This document shows positions 45,489 through 56,980 of a stretch of DNA of 64,000 nt, piece after piece. A model generated the notes under the pieces. The model searched no databases, was not told where the DNA came from, and saw only the letters and a list, made by a program, of their open reading frames with translations. Source of the DNA: Zanthoxylum bungeanum (lineage: Eukaryota > Streptophyta > Magnoliopsida > Sapindales > Rutaceae). A program made the translations under genes and the position numbers. Within the stretch, counting starts at the first letter, position 1. Each line of letters begins with the position of its first letter. The stretch covers positions 124,001-188,000 of the forward strand of contig SKCR01038143.1 in the NCBI GenBank assembly GCA_019454045.1, written 5' to 3'.

Positions 45489-46373
45489 TGGCTTCTGCAC
45501 AGCACCGTGCCAACCTAATTCTCCGAAATATTCTTAGGAATATGTAATCTGTATCAGGCGTTGTATACATTGTATTGCATATTTGCGATCCATATCGGAT
45601 TGTCACGTGTTAGGCCTGGGCTGGAATTGTGTCTGCCCGTACGAAGCACATGTCGGATCTCTGGTAACTAGTCTCTATAATCGGATAAACATGACCTAGT
45701 CATAATATCCCATAGCTGCAACATATAAGAGAAAACGTGATCATCGTCTCCATATGACTGGAGTGATACTTCCATCTTGACATCACAACCCAATACCCTA
45801 CGATTCTCAATATACCCAGAAGAGGCGTACACAGAACCGATTTTAAAGCCCTGGACGACCAAAACCAAAGTACATTGATTGTCGCAAGTATTAGCGGGTG
45901 TAAGTCTCAGGTTAAGACCAAATACACCTACCCTGATTCGGACTTCCATAGACACATAGTCATACTACCAATGGAATTCTGAGGGGTCTATCCAGAGCGA
46001 AGCTGTTTCCGTACCATCGGTAAACAGAACCTCCTATTACACTTGCATGTGTATCCAATACCCAAATATATGAGAACTATGTCGTTATCCTCCCACAACG
46101 CGCACAAGTGCAATACTAGTCTATTCTGTATTATCGATGTCCAATCTCGATAATACTCTGACTAGGGATGTTTTAATGATTAAACCTTCATGGATTGATA
46201 CTGTCCCATATCTTATCAATTCAGAACTAATCATATGGACTTTTATCATTTATATATCCCGGTAATCCATTTACAAATGATAAAAGAGCAATTTCCTTTG
46301 TCACATAGTTAATTTGTACAACATCACCATGTTCTATTCAAATAGTGATGTTATGGGTCATAATTGTCCAACA
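45489..46373 (-). repeat. C4 3' LTR, right part (starts with the TGGCT duplication)
   Basis: Bases 45489-45493 are the second copy of the C3 target duplication. The rest carries the conserved CTATCCAGAGCGAAGCTG block (about 45989-46006) and ends TAATTGTCCAACA. It matches the reverse complement of 51570-52576 closely, which places that segment in the same subfamily. Confidence 0.9.
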
Positions 46374-46386
46374 ATCTCCCACTTGG
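46374..46386 (-). other. polypurine tract of C4
   Basis: Plus strand ATCTCCCACTTGG next to the LTR end. Confidence 0.85.
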
Positions 46387-47990
46387 TCTATAGCCATCAC
46401 TCAAGTGTCCTACACTTGAACTATGTACGGTTCGCTCAAACATCTGCAAAGAAAAATGCTTTCGTCAGCGTATTTGCAAAGTTATCATCTGATACGATTT
46501 ATTCGATCATCACATCGCCACGATGTATGATCCGAACGAATCAGATGAATAGTTGAAGTATGTACTCGGATCGTTGATGAGACCATTAATTCTTTAGCTT
46601 GTGTTGTAGCCTAGCTCAGCTGCTAGCAGAACTACTCCAAATCCAATTAGGATTATATAGATCGTAAGTGCTTCTATTGCTGCCTCAGCTGCAGCAATAT
46701 TCCGCTTGTGTTGTTTATTCGCCAACAATATCTTACTTGGAAGATTTCCAGCTCACTGTTCCGTTATTCAAACTATATAGTACCTTTATTACGACTTATA
46801 GTCATTTTTTTCGGTTAGGAAACTTGCAGCAGTGAACCCAGTCACTTCAAGTTCTCATTCTCCATAGTTTAAGAAAGCATCCTTAGATCATGTAAGATAC
46901 TTAAGGATGTTCTTAACATCAATCCAGTGACCATCATTTGGATTGGCCTGATTGTGACTCCATATGCTCAAAGCATATGAGACACCAGGTCAAGTACATT
47001 TATTTCAATGTACGAGTTCTCAGAGAGTGCCAACAATTTTTAGATCTATCCCAGTAGATCCTTATTCCTAGAATAAAGGTTGTCTCTCCCAAGAATTCTA
47101 CGGAGAATTTTCATGAAAGCCAAGCTTTCACCGATTGTATTACCGGAATGTCATTTCCAAGAAATGATACATCATCATTTTATAGGACGATCACTTTTAG
47201 TGCGCTCCCACTAACCTCCTTATATACACAAGAATCATTTTCTCATTTTGAATTAAATCATATACCATTATGATTACATCAAAACGCTGATTCCAAGAAC
47301 GCAATGCTTGCTTCAATCCATAAATGGATTGAAATAACTTGTAAACCTTGTTTGCTTGTTTAGGTACGACAAAACCGTCAGGATATTTTAAACATCCTCC
47401 AAAAGGTTTTCGTTTAAGGAAAGTGATTTTGACGTTCCGCTGCCATATTTCACGAATGAAACATGCAGCATCAGCAAGCATTATCCAAATGGATTTAACC
47501 ATGGCAACGGTTAAAAGGTTTCGTCGTAATCGACATAATGTTGATAACGATACCTTTTCGCTACAAGCCTAGCTTAGTACGTTGTATGTTGTCATCCATG
47601 TTTGTCTTCCTTGAAGACTTATTTAGTACTAATAGGCACAATGCCTTCCGGTACAGCAACCAGTGTCCAAACATGGTTGGTATACATGGAATCCATTTCG
47701 GATATCATGGCACTTTTCCATAATAGGGAGTCGATACCTTGTATCACTTCCTCATTCGTAGTCAGTTTGTACTCCTCAATAAGATTGACATCTTCATGAG
47801 GTGAGAATAGAAACCTATACCTTCCAGGTTGTTTTCTGACTCTCTCCGACTTGCGTGGTTCTTGTGTATTCGAAGATTGTGTTACAGTTTCATCCCTGAT
47901 GAACTGTTTGAGTTCTATTAAGGAATTGGTGCCTGGAACAGTATTACTCCGATTTTCATCGAGTTTTAGTTTCCTCCCACTTACCACTGC
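46387..47990 (-). pseudogene. C4 RNase H, reverse transcriptase and linker remnant
   Basis: The linker and RT N-terminus are open at 47619-47987 on the minus strand (KSERVRKQPGRYRF, later SEMDSMYTNHVWTLV). A second open stretch 47197-47502 reads KVYKLFQSIYGLKQ and RSWNQRFD, typical of RVT_2. Unlike C2 and C3, the YIDD region is not deleted (about 47165-47205), but it reads stop-N-D-D in place of YIDD. RNase H is at about 46640-46870. This is the second best RT remnant after C1. Confidence 0.88.
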
Positions 47991-48059
47991 ATATAGGTAT
48001 TCCTTTTAGGAAAACCGCATGGAGAGCAACAATTACATTGTTCTCTTGTGAGTTGTATA

Positions 48060-48420
48060 AGTACTATACTTTGGTTTCCCTAGGATAACCTACAAATAGA
48101 CACTTATCCGATTTGGGTTCTAGTTTGGAATCATCCAAACATATGCCTAGCATTCCAAATCTTCAGGAATGAGAAAACCCGGTTTCTTTCCTGTTCATAT
48201 TTAATATGAAATCTGTCTAACAGATTTTTATGGAACCTTATTCAAAATAAGTGTTGCACTGTTTAATGCGTATCCCTATAAGGAAAATGGTAGCTCAGAG
48301 CGACTCATGATTAACCTTATCATGTCCAACAAAATTCGGTTTCTCAGTTCGGACACACCATCAAATTGAGGTGTTCCAAGAGGAGTCCACTATGAAAGAA
48401 TACTATACTCTTTCAAATAT
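48060..48420 (-). pseudogene. C4 integrase C-terminal remnant, truncated
   Basis: The minus strand matches C1 from about 2400 to 2780 (blocks for LSGVSE, NRTLLDMVKS and TPYEIWTGKKP). Sequence related to C1 ends at about 48420. The core Asp residues, pre-integrase, protease and gag are absent; after that the leader-like sequence begins. Confidence 0.78.
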
Positions 48421-51030
48421 TTGAGCATAGCCATTAACTCTCTAAGAGTTTTCTATTGCAATTAGTTCTTCTAAGATCTAAGTATAGATCTATTAAGATC
48501 CTTCAATTTCAATATCATACTATAATGATCTAATCCTTAATTCTGACAAAGAAATTAAGGAGTCTTTGTGGCAAGCATAATGGATTGAGCACTAAAGTTA
48601 TCATCACATGAATCTTCCAAAGATCATGTTCTACTATTTGCTCAACTCCGGTCTTAGGCCCGAGATGTGATTCTATCAAATAGAATAACTTCTCAATTCC
48701 CATGACTATCCTGAGGTTCTATTCCCAATCTGAAAATTAAAGTCGTTTAAAGACATTTTAACCCATGTTATGTTTTAAATGCTAATCTTTCAGTTATCTT
48801 GATTGCTATAGTCCAACGATCCAATCAACGATTTCAGGTACTATTTAATATAATGATTACTATAGTCTAACTATATAATCAACTATAATTTGATTGGTTT
48901 AAATTAAAATATATTGATTACTATAATCCAATTGTATAATCAACTATAAATTTGAAGTAGTTTGAATACAGTCCAACTATTTAATTAAAACAAAAATTAA
49001 ATATTAGTCCAACTAATATATTAATTAATTAATGACGAAAAATGAAATGAGCGCGTATTGGCATGTATCTAAACGAAATTGCAAATTTAATACTTGCCTC
49101 CCACTATTTTTCGGCGAGCCTCTAACCCTCTGTTGAGTACTCGGGAAACCTTGTTTCCTAGTGGGCTAGGATCCCGTTAAATAACACACAACCTTGACTT
49201 TGGCCAACAAATTGTATGATATTTAACTAGGTAGATCTCTAAGATCAATTGGATCTCATCCAATTCCTAGATCCAGTAGGTGGACATCCAAATTCGAAAC
49301 ATATATCTATTAAATGCCAATATATCCAATATATTGCCTAACCTTTTTCCTCTAAATCAACTAAGCCTTGGATTTGGCACAACAAACTTAATGATTCCAA
49401 TTAAGTGGGACCCATTGACCTTGGAAAGCTTCGTAATCGATGTCGATGAACAAGAAGTGATCTTGACTTTGGCCAACAAATCACAACTTGGACAAGACAT
49501 GCGATATGGAACAAAGCCTTCATGATTCAAACACATCCGCGATGGACAAAGGCCTTGACTTTGGCCAACAAACCAGTGCCAATCTTGGACCTTGAGAATG
49601 AATCATTCAATGGAAGGAAAAACGCTTAATATATGTTAAGGGTTTTTCACGTAATTGGCAACCAATTAATTATCTTTGATTAGGTCTCATCATACACCCT
49701 TAAGCATGCATTCTAAAAGCATAATAAGACGCGATAAATAAATTAATAATGATATGCAGATGGATATTTAAAACAACTTTATTCCTAGAACAAATCTCTC
49801 CATTTCCTCTCTCCCGCTAGCACAAATCTTACTTCTACCCATTTACATAACACTTCTAAAGAAACCTCATTTACATTTAGGGGAATAGGTGAGAAGAGAA
49901 ATACAAAGAGTCAAGAGGTAATAGGCTGGACACGCAGGTCCAATTTAATAAATTCTAAATTTATTACAATAATTTCCAAATTTCCCTCACCCATCTAATA
50001 TCCATCTGATATACATTATTCATACATCACATCCAAGTATTCACACAAAGCATGTTATCAATCAATCTAATCCAATTAATTAATCTGAAATTAATGACCA
50101 TCCAATGTTCAAACAATGATTTGATTTGCGCGAGTCCAACTCGTTTTAAGAATAAGTACTCAAAGTACAAATTCTCGAATTATATCAAACTACAACATTA
50201 AATCCAATTTAATTTGTATTCAATACTAATTCTTTATTTAATTCCAAATTAAATAATTACACTTTATTAATGAGCCTTTGCGATTTAGATTCTAAATCTA
50301 ATCATTACGGGTCTCAAAGCCCCATTAACATCCAACGTCAATTTAATTAAAGTCCAATGGGCATTCAATTAATTTCTAAGGCATGGACTTTGGCAACCAA
50401 AGCCCAATAAGGAATCACCCTTTTGCCAAAAATCAATTTAGGCCCAATTTAAATTTTAAAGCCCATAATTACCCTTGGCCAACCAAGCCCATTAAGCCCA
50501 AATACAACTTTAAAAGCCCAATTCCAAATTTAGCCCAACTAATTAAATTACAAAATTCCAAATTTCACAATTTAATTATCTAAAGTGCTTTAGCCATAAT
50601 TAATTAGTCAAATTAACATTTCCAAAATACTAATTATCCTAATTAATCATGCTTATCATCATCAACACATGTCCAACATCATTGAATCAAAAAATCAATT
50701 CATTTCATGTAATGCTGGTCACGGCAATTTGGGGTTTTTATGTCCGATTTCGATTTCAATCCAATTAAATCCTAAATCAACATTTCCCAAGTCTTTCAAT
50801 TCATCCAATGATCAAAAGAATAAAATTACCATGACATTTAGGGCATGTCCAACTTTCGGCCAAGCCTAACATTTAGGGAAAAATTGATCCAATTCAATTT
50901 TCATCAAATTGATCATGCATAACACTATGTTATCATCATTCAAGCATATTCAAACAATCAATTTCATCAAATCATGCTCAAATCATTTTTACCAAAATTT
51001 TACCCTAAATCAATTTCATGCTTAATCAAG
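48421..51030 (-). other. C4 leader, no gene seen
   Basis: From about 48570 it aligns with C2 from about 11735 onward (ATTGAGCACTAAAGTTATCATC against ATTAAGCACTAAAGTCATCATC). It has AT-rich AATCCAATT units (48800-48970), a GGAAAC-CTT-GTTTCC hairpin at 49144-49158, CTTGACTTTGGCCAACAA copies (about 49194, 49463 and 49554) and GCCCA motifs (50350-50550). Confidence 0.7.
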
Positions 51031-51043
51031 TCTCTTGATACCA
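51031..51043 (-). other. primer-binding site of C4
   Basis: Element strand TGGTATCAAGAGA beside the LTR start at 51045. Confidence 0.75.
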
Positions 51044-51044
51044 T

Positions 51045-51569
51045 TGTTGGGTTTCTAATTTATCCCAAGATCAATTAAGCAATGAAAACATGTGAATACA
51101 TCAAAGTTAAGTTGCGGCACTTTGATCGGATTTGCGATGCGTTGAACACAAAACTTTTGCTCCTCCATTGAAGCTCTCGTCAAGCCCTATTTGTGCTCCA
51201 AGTTGTTTCGGTCAACCCTCCATGTGTGTTCTCCAAGCTCCAAGCTTTGTAAATGGTGATTCCATGCTCATGAATGAGTTTCCCTATCACATTTGTTTGA
51301 CCCCTTGGATGTGCTAGCATCATTGAAAAATTTACCATAAATCTTTCTATTTGCTTCTTCTTGTTCTCGGCCAAGCCAAGAACAAATGAGAGAAAATGGC
51401 CATTGGCCGAATGAGGGAGAGAGAGAGGAAGAGAAGTGTGTTGTGCATTTGGTTTCTAAAACCTAATAAAACTAATACCAAAATCACTACCAAAATTTTG
51501 GTAAAAGCTTTTCCAAAAAGCTTAAACATTTTGGAGGTAAAATGGAATTTATTGTCCACAACCACCAAC
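51045..51569 (-). repeat. C4 5' LTR, U5-side 525 bp only
   Basis: Starts TGTTGGGTTTCTAATTTATC and matches 34386-34922. It stops after ACCACCAAC, where the other copy continues ATCATGAATAG. The hairpin array and U3 are missing on this side. Confidence 0.9.
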
Positions 51570-52576
51570 TGTTGGACAATTATGACCCATAGCATCACTA
51601 TTTGTGCAGAACATTGTGTTGTTGTACAAATTAACTATGTGACAAAGGAAATTTCTCTTTTATCATTTTTAATTTGATTACCGGGATATATAAATGATAA
51701 AAGTCCATATGATTAGTTCTGGATTGATAAGATATGAGACAGTATCAATCCATGAAGGTTTAATCATTAAAACATCCCTAGTCGGAGTATTATCGAGATT
51801 GGACATCGATAATGCGGAATAGACTAGTATTTCACTTGTGCGTGTTATGGGAGCATAATAGCATAGTTCTCATATATTTGGGTATACGATACTCATGCAA
51901 GTGTAATAGGAGGTTGTGTTTACCGATGGTACGGAAACAACTTCGCTCTGGATAGACCCATCGGAATTCCATTGGTAGTATGACTATGTGTCTATGAAAG
52001 TCCGAATCAGGGTAGGTGTATTTGGTCTTAACCTGAGACTTGCACCGCTAATACTTACGATAATCAATATACTTTGGTTTTGGTCGTCCAGGGCTTTAAC
52101 CGGTTCTGTGTACGCCTCTTCTGGGTATATTGAGAATCGTAGTGTATTGGCTGTGATGTCAAGATGGAAGTATCACTTCATTCATAGTGAAGATGATGAT
52201 CACATAGGATACGGAACTGGTGCTCTTATATGATGCAGCTATCAGGATATTATGACTAGGTCATGTTTATCCGATTATATAGACTAGTTACCAGAGATCC
52301 GATATGTGTTTCGTATGGGGCAGACATAATTCCAGCCTCAAGCCTAGCACGTGACATCCGATATTGGATCGCAATACATAAAACTACGTATACTACGCCT
52401 GATATAGATTACATATTCCTTTAAGAATATTTCTGGAGAATTGGGTAGGCACGGTGCTTTACTAGAAGCCAACCATGTCTTGTAAATCGGTAAAAACGTA
52501 GTATTATGTACGTACGTGTTCGGATAGTCCGACGACCAAATTTACTGCCAACATATCCGGGGATCTTATGGGTCAC
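51570..52576 (+). repeat. plus-strand copia LTR (C6), cut by the Athila-like element
   Basis: Starts exactly at TGTTGGACAATTATGACCC and runs in the plus direction with the conserved GGATAGACCC block (about 51951). It stops at GGGTCAC, where the Athila-like LTR begins. It is closest to the reverse complement of 45489-46373. An exact LTR terminus at the join suggests a new insertion into the C4 LTR; the rest of it should lie to the right of the window. Confidence 0.82.
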
Positions 52577-53037
52577 TGATGAGCGGAAAATATATCAATA
52601 TTTACCGCCCCTTTTACTTAATATTTTGTTTAGTTTCTCGGATTTGGTGAACGTTTTGATGTGTTTTACTTTATTTTGCAGATAAAATAATATTGGGACA
52701 CAATGAAATCATTTACCGAGCCATTTCATTTGTAAATTCATACTTTTTTCTAAGGAATTCCTTAAGAATACTAAGAAGATTTTATCTTGTTTGTTGATTT
52801 ACAGATTTCAGTAATTAATTTCCGTTTTCGCAATTTCTTTTCTTTACTTTTCAGTTTTTACTTTCCGCAATTTACTTTTACGCACAGTACTTTTCTTTCT
52901 TTAATTTTCAGTTTTTACTTTTCAGTAATGAGGAGGTAACTCCCCTTTGCTAGGGTAAAAGGTAAAACTTTTATTACTAATATTTAGATTAATCTCCCTA
53001 ATTATAATATATAAACTAGTTAAAACCTGACTTAACG

Positions 53038-53180
53038 AGGATACCGCCATATTGGTCGATTGGTAATTATATAAATTGGTTTTAACCTAACTAAACTGGA
53101 TACCGCCTGATTGGTCGGTTGGTAATTAATTATTAATTTGACTTAATCTGGATACCGCCTATATGGCTGGTTGGTAATTA
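53038..53180 (+). repeat. three tandem units in the Athila-like LTR
   Basis: Each unit contains GGATACCGCC, then ATTGGTCG or TGGCTGG, then TTGGTAATTA, with TTTAACCTAACT or GACTTAATCT before the next unit. Confidence 0.75.
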
Positions 53181-53269
53181 TCATGCAAAGTTATATAATA
53201 TATTAAGGGAGATATCTAAAATATAAGTAATAAAATTGGATCATTTTACCTTAGTATTTTCTTTTATTA

Positions 53270-53500
53270 TACTTTTACTTTATTTACTTTTCAGCAATTT
53301 ACTTTTCAGCATTTTACTTTTCAGCAATTTATTTTCAGCAATTTACTTTCAGCAATTTACTTTTCAGTATTTACTTTTCAGTAATTTACTTTTCAGCATT
53401 TTACTTTTCATCATTTAATTTTCAGTATTTAATTTCAGCATTTTACTTTCCGTCATTTACTTTTCAGCAATTTACTTTCAGCATTTTACTTTATGTCTTT
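53270..53500 (+). repeat. short tandem array TTACTTTTCAGCAA
   Basis: About 15 units of 13-16 bp with small changes (CAGCA, CAGTA, CATCA). An open frame at 53236-53418 is only this repeat. Confidence 0.85.
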
Positions 53501-54271
53501 TATTTTATTCAAGTTTTTATTAGCCCTAATTATGTGTCGTAACTAAGTTAGTTATCTGGGGTTGTGATGAATTCTAATATCACCGGTTTATAAGGGGTTA
53601 TTTTATAGTTTGGGTAATTTAAAGGTTTACTTATTAAGTCTTAAGCTTAATGCTTCTTGTTGTCTGATCACCAATAAGATTGATGTGGTAAATCTAAAAT
53701 AAACTTGACAAATGAATTTTAGGTTTCAGCCTTAGACTTAATAGCCCACGATCTTCCTTGAGGATAGATAACCCTTTAATAGATTTCCTTACAGGATAGA
53801 CATATAACTTTCGGGCGGGGGTAGCCATAATTGGAACTTAAACTTAATGAATTCAGGTAATTTGGTTGACATAGACATATGGTTCAATTGGGTTATATTG
53901 GGTATTTGCGTCTGACCATCGACAGAGGCTTTCGCATAATTTAGTGTTCCAGGTTAGTAAACCGATTTATTACACAAACACGAAATAACCACTTCATATT
54001 TTAAAAGATATTAGAAAGATTCACAACCCTAGATAGTTTTTAATATTGAATTTTCTTAAACCTACTTTTGTGCAATTTTATTTACTTGTTTTTAAATTTA
54101 GAATCATCACCATTTCAAATCAATCAATCAACTTGTTAGATACTAGTAATCATTTGACCTCATAAAATTAATAGATTAGGTATTAAGTCCTCGTGGGATC
54201 GATACTTTTTATACTACTTGAACGATACGTACGCTTGCGTTATACGTGTGTGTTTACGCCGGTCAAGTTTT

Positions 54272-54289
54272 TGGCGCCGTTGCCGGAGA
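54272..54289 (+). other. primer-binding site of the Athila-like element
   Basis: TGGCGCCGTTGCCGGAGA, the Asp-tRNA type site typical of Athila elements (one change from TGGCGCCGTTGCCGGGGA). Confidence 0.9.
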
Positions 54290-54396
54290 CTTATTTATCT
54301 TTCACTATTAGTTTGAGGGTTAGATACGTTACTTGTATCTAATTTCTTTTCACTTATTGTTTTTGTTTTCTTGTGTTTCAGGTTCTCAGAAACTAC

Positions 54397-55436
54397 ATGA
54401 GACGAACCAGAAGCTTTGAACTCCGACCGCTTGACCCAGAAATTGAAAGAACCATTAGACAGTTGAGAAGGGAAAAACGAGAAGGCCAATAAACTTTAGT
54501 CAACATGGAACCTGAACCTTTGGAGGTTGCACCCCCAATTCCCATTCGAGACAAAACCATTCCGGTGGTTGACAGACTCATTTCATGTATTGTACTTCCT
54601 CCCTTACCAGCAAATGCAGGTGACATCAAAACATGCATTCAGATGATTCAGTAGTCAGTTCAGTTTGGGGGGAATGCAACTGAAGATCCTAATGCCCACA
54701 TAAGCAACTTCCTGGAAGTTTGTGGCACTTTCAATTACAACCGAGAAGCTGAAGAAGCAATGAGAATGTGTATTTTCCCATACTCAATGAAAGATAGAGC
54801 TAAAGCTTGGCTACATTCACTACCAGAATGTCCTCAGAAACTCTCTACGGAGCTTGGGAAAGGTAGAAAGATTTGCTCCGGAAATGTTATCACCATGAGA
54901 TTCCAAAATAGCTTCAAGTCCAAACCTTCTATAAAGGACTTTCTAGACTGATGAGAACCATAATCGATGCTGCTGCTGGAGGAGCTTTAATGGCAAAAGG
55001 AGAAGATCAAGCCTGGGACCTAATCGAAGAAATGGCCAACAGCAATTCCTTGTGGCCAACAGAAATGAGCATGATCCAAAGAATTGCAGGAATTTATAAA
55101 AGTGGAGCCAATACAGCAGTCAACGCCAAGCTGGATCAGATATGCAAATTCATGGAGACTCTCAGCACTGGATCCATAAGTTCACCATATGGAGGAGCAC
55201 CAGAACCAAACCAACTTGAAGAGACGGTGAATTATGTCAGCAATTTCAACAGACAGGGGAACAATCCATATTCCAACACCTACAACACATGGTGGAGGAA
55301 TCATCCCAATTTTTCATGGAGCAACAATTCAGGACAAAAGAACAATCCACCACCTGGATTCCAACAGCAGAACTATCCACCACCAGGATTTCAACAACAG
55401 AACAAAGGCAGGAACATGAAAAAGAACCAGAAATGA
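54397..55436 (+). pseudogene. Athila-like gag, broken
   Basis: The start ATG at 54397 gives RTRSFELRPLDPEIERTIRQ. The same frame runs on to 54951 with stops at 54490 and near 54651, showing retrotransposon gag features such as AHISNFLEVCGTFNYN and FPYSMKDRAKAWLHSLPEC. The next stretch, open 54951-55436, has the hallmark DAAAGGALMAKGEDQAWDLI, then EEMANSNSLWPTE and a Pro/Gln-rich PPPGFQQQNYPPPGFQQQN region. Between KDFLD and TIIDAAAGG about 40 residues of the family are missing. The gag shell protein is not functional here. Confidence 0.9.
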
Positions 55437-55485
55437 AAGAATGGATTGCAGAGATGTTCAATAAGCAATAAGCAGCATATGATGC
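55437..55485 (+). other. Athila-like sequence up to the insertion point
   Basis: A short tail ending GATGC (55481-55485), the likely target duplication of the Tat/Ogre-like insertion; the partner is beyond the window. Confidence 0.5.
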
Positions 55486-56980
55486 TGTAGGCATTGCATT
55501 TTTGCATATCAGCCCGATGATGAGTCTCGTATGGAGACACTACCTCTTTAGTTGTGAAAGCCGCGGGAAACGGACGTTGGAAGGGTAAAGTTGGGAATTA
55601 GTATTTTGTCAGATTTAACTCGCTTGTTTCGCTTCGGGTTCGCTTGTTGGACCTCTGTTTTAAAACACACCAAACCCATTAAAACACATCTCACAAATTA
55701 AATAATTAAAATATTTAAAACACATCTCATAAATTAAATAATTAAAACCAATTAAAATTAAACTTAAATTAAATTAAATCACATTCACCAATTAAATTGA
55801 ACTTTAAATTAATTAAATTAAATTCCTAATTTAAATAAAACACATTCATAATTTAATTAAATCACCTTCCTAAATAGCCAAAATCACATTTAACACATGC
55901 CTAAATCAAGTCAAATCCCTTCCTAATTAAAAGAAATCGAATCAAATCCCTACCAAATCAAATCCAATCACCACCCCAAAAAAGGAGATCTATTCCTTAT
56001 GAAGAACCAATTAGGAGATTCTTTCCTATTCAATTAGGAAAGTTTTCTCTCTTTGCCTATAAAAAGAGACCTTCACCCCCCATTCAAAACCTAGCTCATA
56101 TACTTCCCCAAACACGTCTCAAACACTTTCCCAAGCCTCCTTACACGTCCAAAAACCTCCTTGAAGCCTCCATTGCCGAATCATTAAACCTAAGCACCCT
56201 CCATTGCCGCATCTTTCATCCTTCACCAACACCCTTCACGCCTAAGCCCCTTTCACTGCCCTCCATTGCCGAATTTTAGCCACCATTCACAGCCCTAAAA
56301 CACACCAAAATAAGCCTCAAATAAAGCCCTAAAGTCGCACTAAACACTCTCTAAACACAGCCCCATTCGCAGCCCCAAAACAGTCCCCAAAAACGCCCCC
56401 ACTGCACCTTGAACTGCCGCATCTTCACCTTCTGTTCTGGTCAGTCTTGGCTGCGACGTTAGCCAGCAAAACATCCCTAAAATCACCTAGAAAACCCCTC
56501 AAAAATCTCCATAAAGTTTCCCTAAAAAACCATTAAAAACGCAACCCCCTAAGCCACCAAAACAGTCCACAAATCGACCAAAACAGTGACCTGAAACGGA
56601 ACAGCGAAACAGCAGCAAAACGGACTTAAAACAGCAGCCCAAGCATCAAAACAACGAGGGAAAACATTGAGTAGACGAATTGGAAAAGCATCGGATCAAT
56701 CTCCCTTCCAACGGACGTGTAACGCCCTTTCTTAGACGACAAAAGAGGTTAGACCTGAGGGCACCTTTTTTACTTATCTTCTTTATCTTTGTTTTATTTA
56801 TTTTGATATATAATTGCATGAGAGTCGTTTGAAGCATGATGTGATTGTTGGATGAGCGGGATATGTGTTCCCTTTTGTGGTATATCGGATGGAAACCCGG
56901 ACGTAAATTCCATAGCCGATTCCGAATGGACGGTAGTATGGTCTGCACTCGGGATACAATGCCACGTACCACTTAAGATA
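55486..56980 (+). repeat. Tat/Ogre-like LTR, third copy, cut by C5
   Basis: Starts TGTAGGCATTGCATTTTTGC and follows the 29072 LTR: GTGAAAGCCGCGGGAAACG, AT-rich AATTAAATTAAAT stretch (55690-55960), TATA-like CCTATAAAAAGAG near 56056, C/A-rich region, GGTATATCGGATGGAAACCC near 56880. It breaks at 56980 after CCACTTAAGATA, where the other copies read CTACTTGAGAGA, because C5 is inserted. It is clearly more diverged from the other two copies than they are from each other. Confidence 0.88.

Larger units (their letters stand above)
34386..51569 (-). mobile_element. Ty1/copia element C4, split by C3 and truncated in its 5' LTR
   Basis: 3' LTR 34386-35463 plus 45489-46373 (split by C3), polypurine tract 46374-46386, interior to 51044, primer-binding site 51031-51043, then the first 525 bp of the 5' LTR (51045-51569). 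There a plus-strand copia LTR starts. The interior is only 4.67 kb because pre-integrase, protease and gag are missing, while linker, RT and RNase H remain. Overall it is more diverged than C2 and C3, so it is older, in line with its being their target. Confidence 0.88.
52577..54265 (+). repeat. Athila-like 5' LTR
   Basis: Starts TGATGAGCGG and ends GCCGGTCA, with TGA/TCA ends as usual for this group. Inside are three units of about 60 bp with GGATACCGCC...TTGGTAATTA (53038-53180) and an array of TTACTTTTCAGCAA-like 14-15 bp units (about 53270-53500), with related scattered copies at 52840-52930. Confidence 0.85.
52577..55485 (+). mobile_element. Athila-like Ty3/gypsy element, 5' part
   Basis: LTR 52577-54265, Asp-type primer-binding site and broken gag to 55436. 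It is then interrupted at 55486 by a Tat/Ogre-like LTR. Protease and pol are not in the window. The preceding bases GTCAC (52572-52576) are the likely target duplication; the second copy is out of view. Confidence 0.88.
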
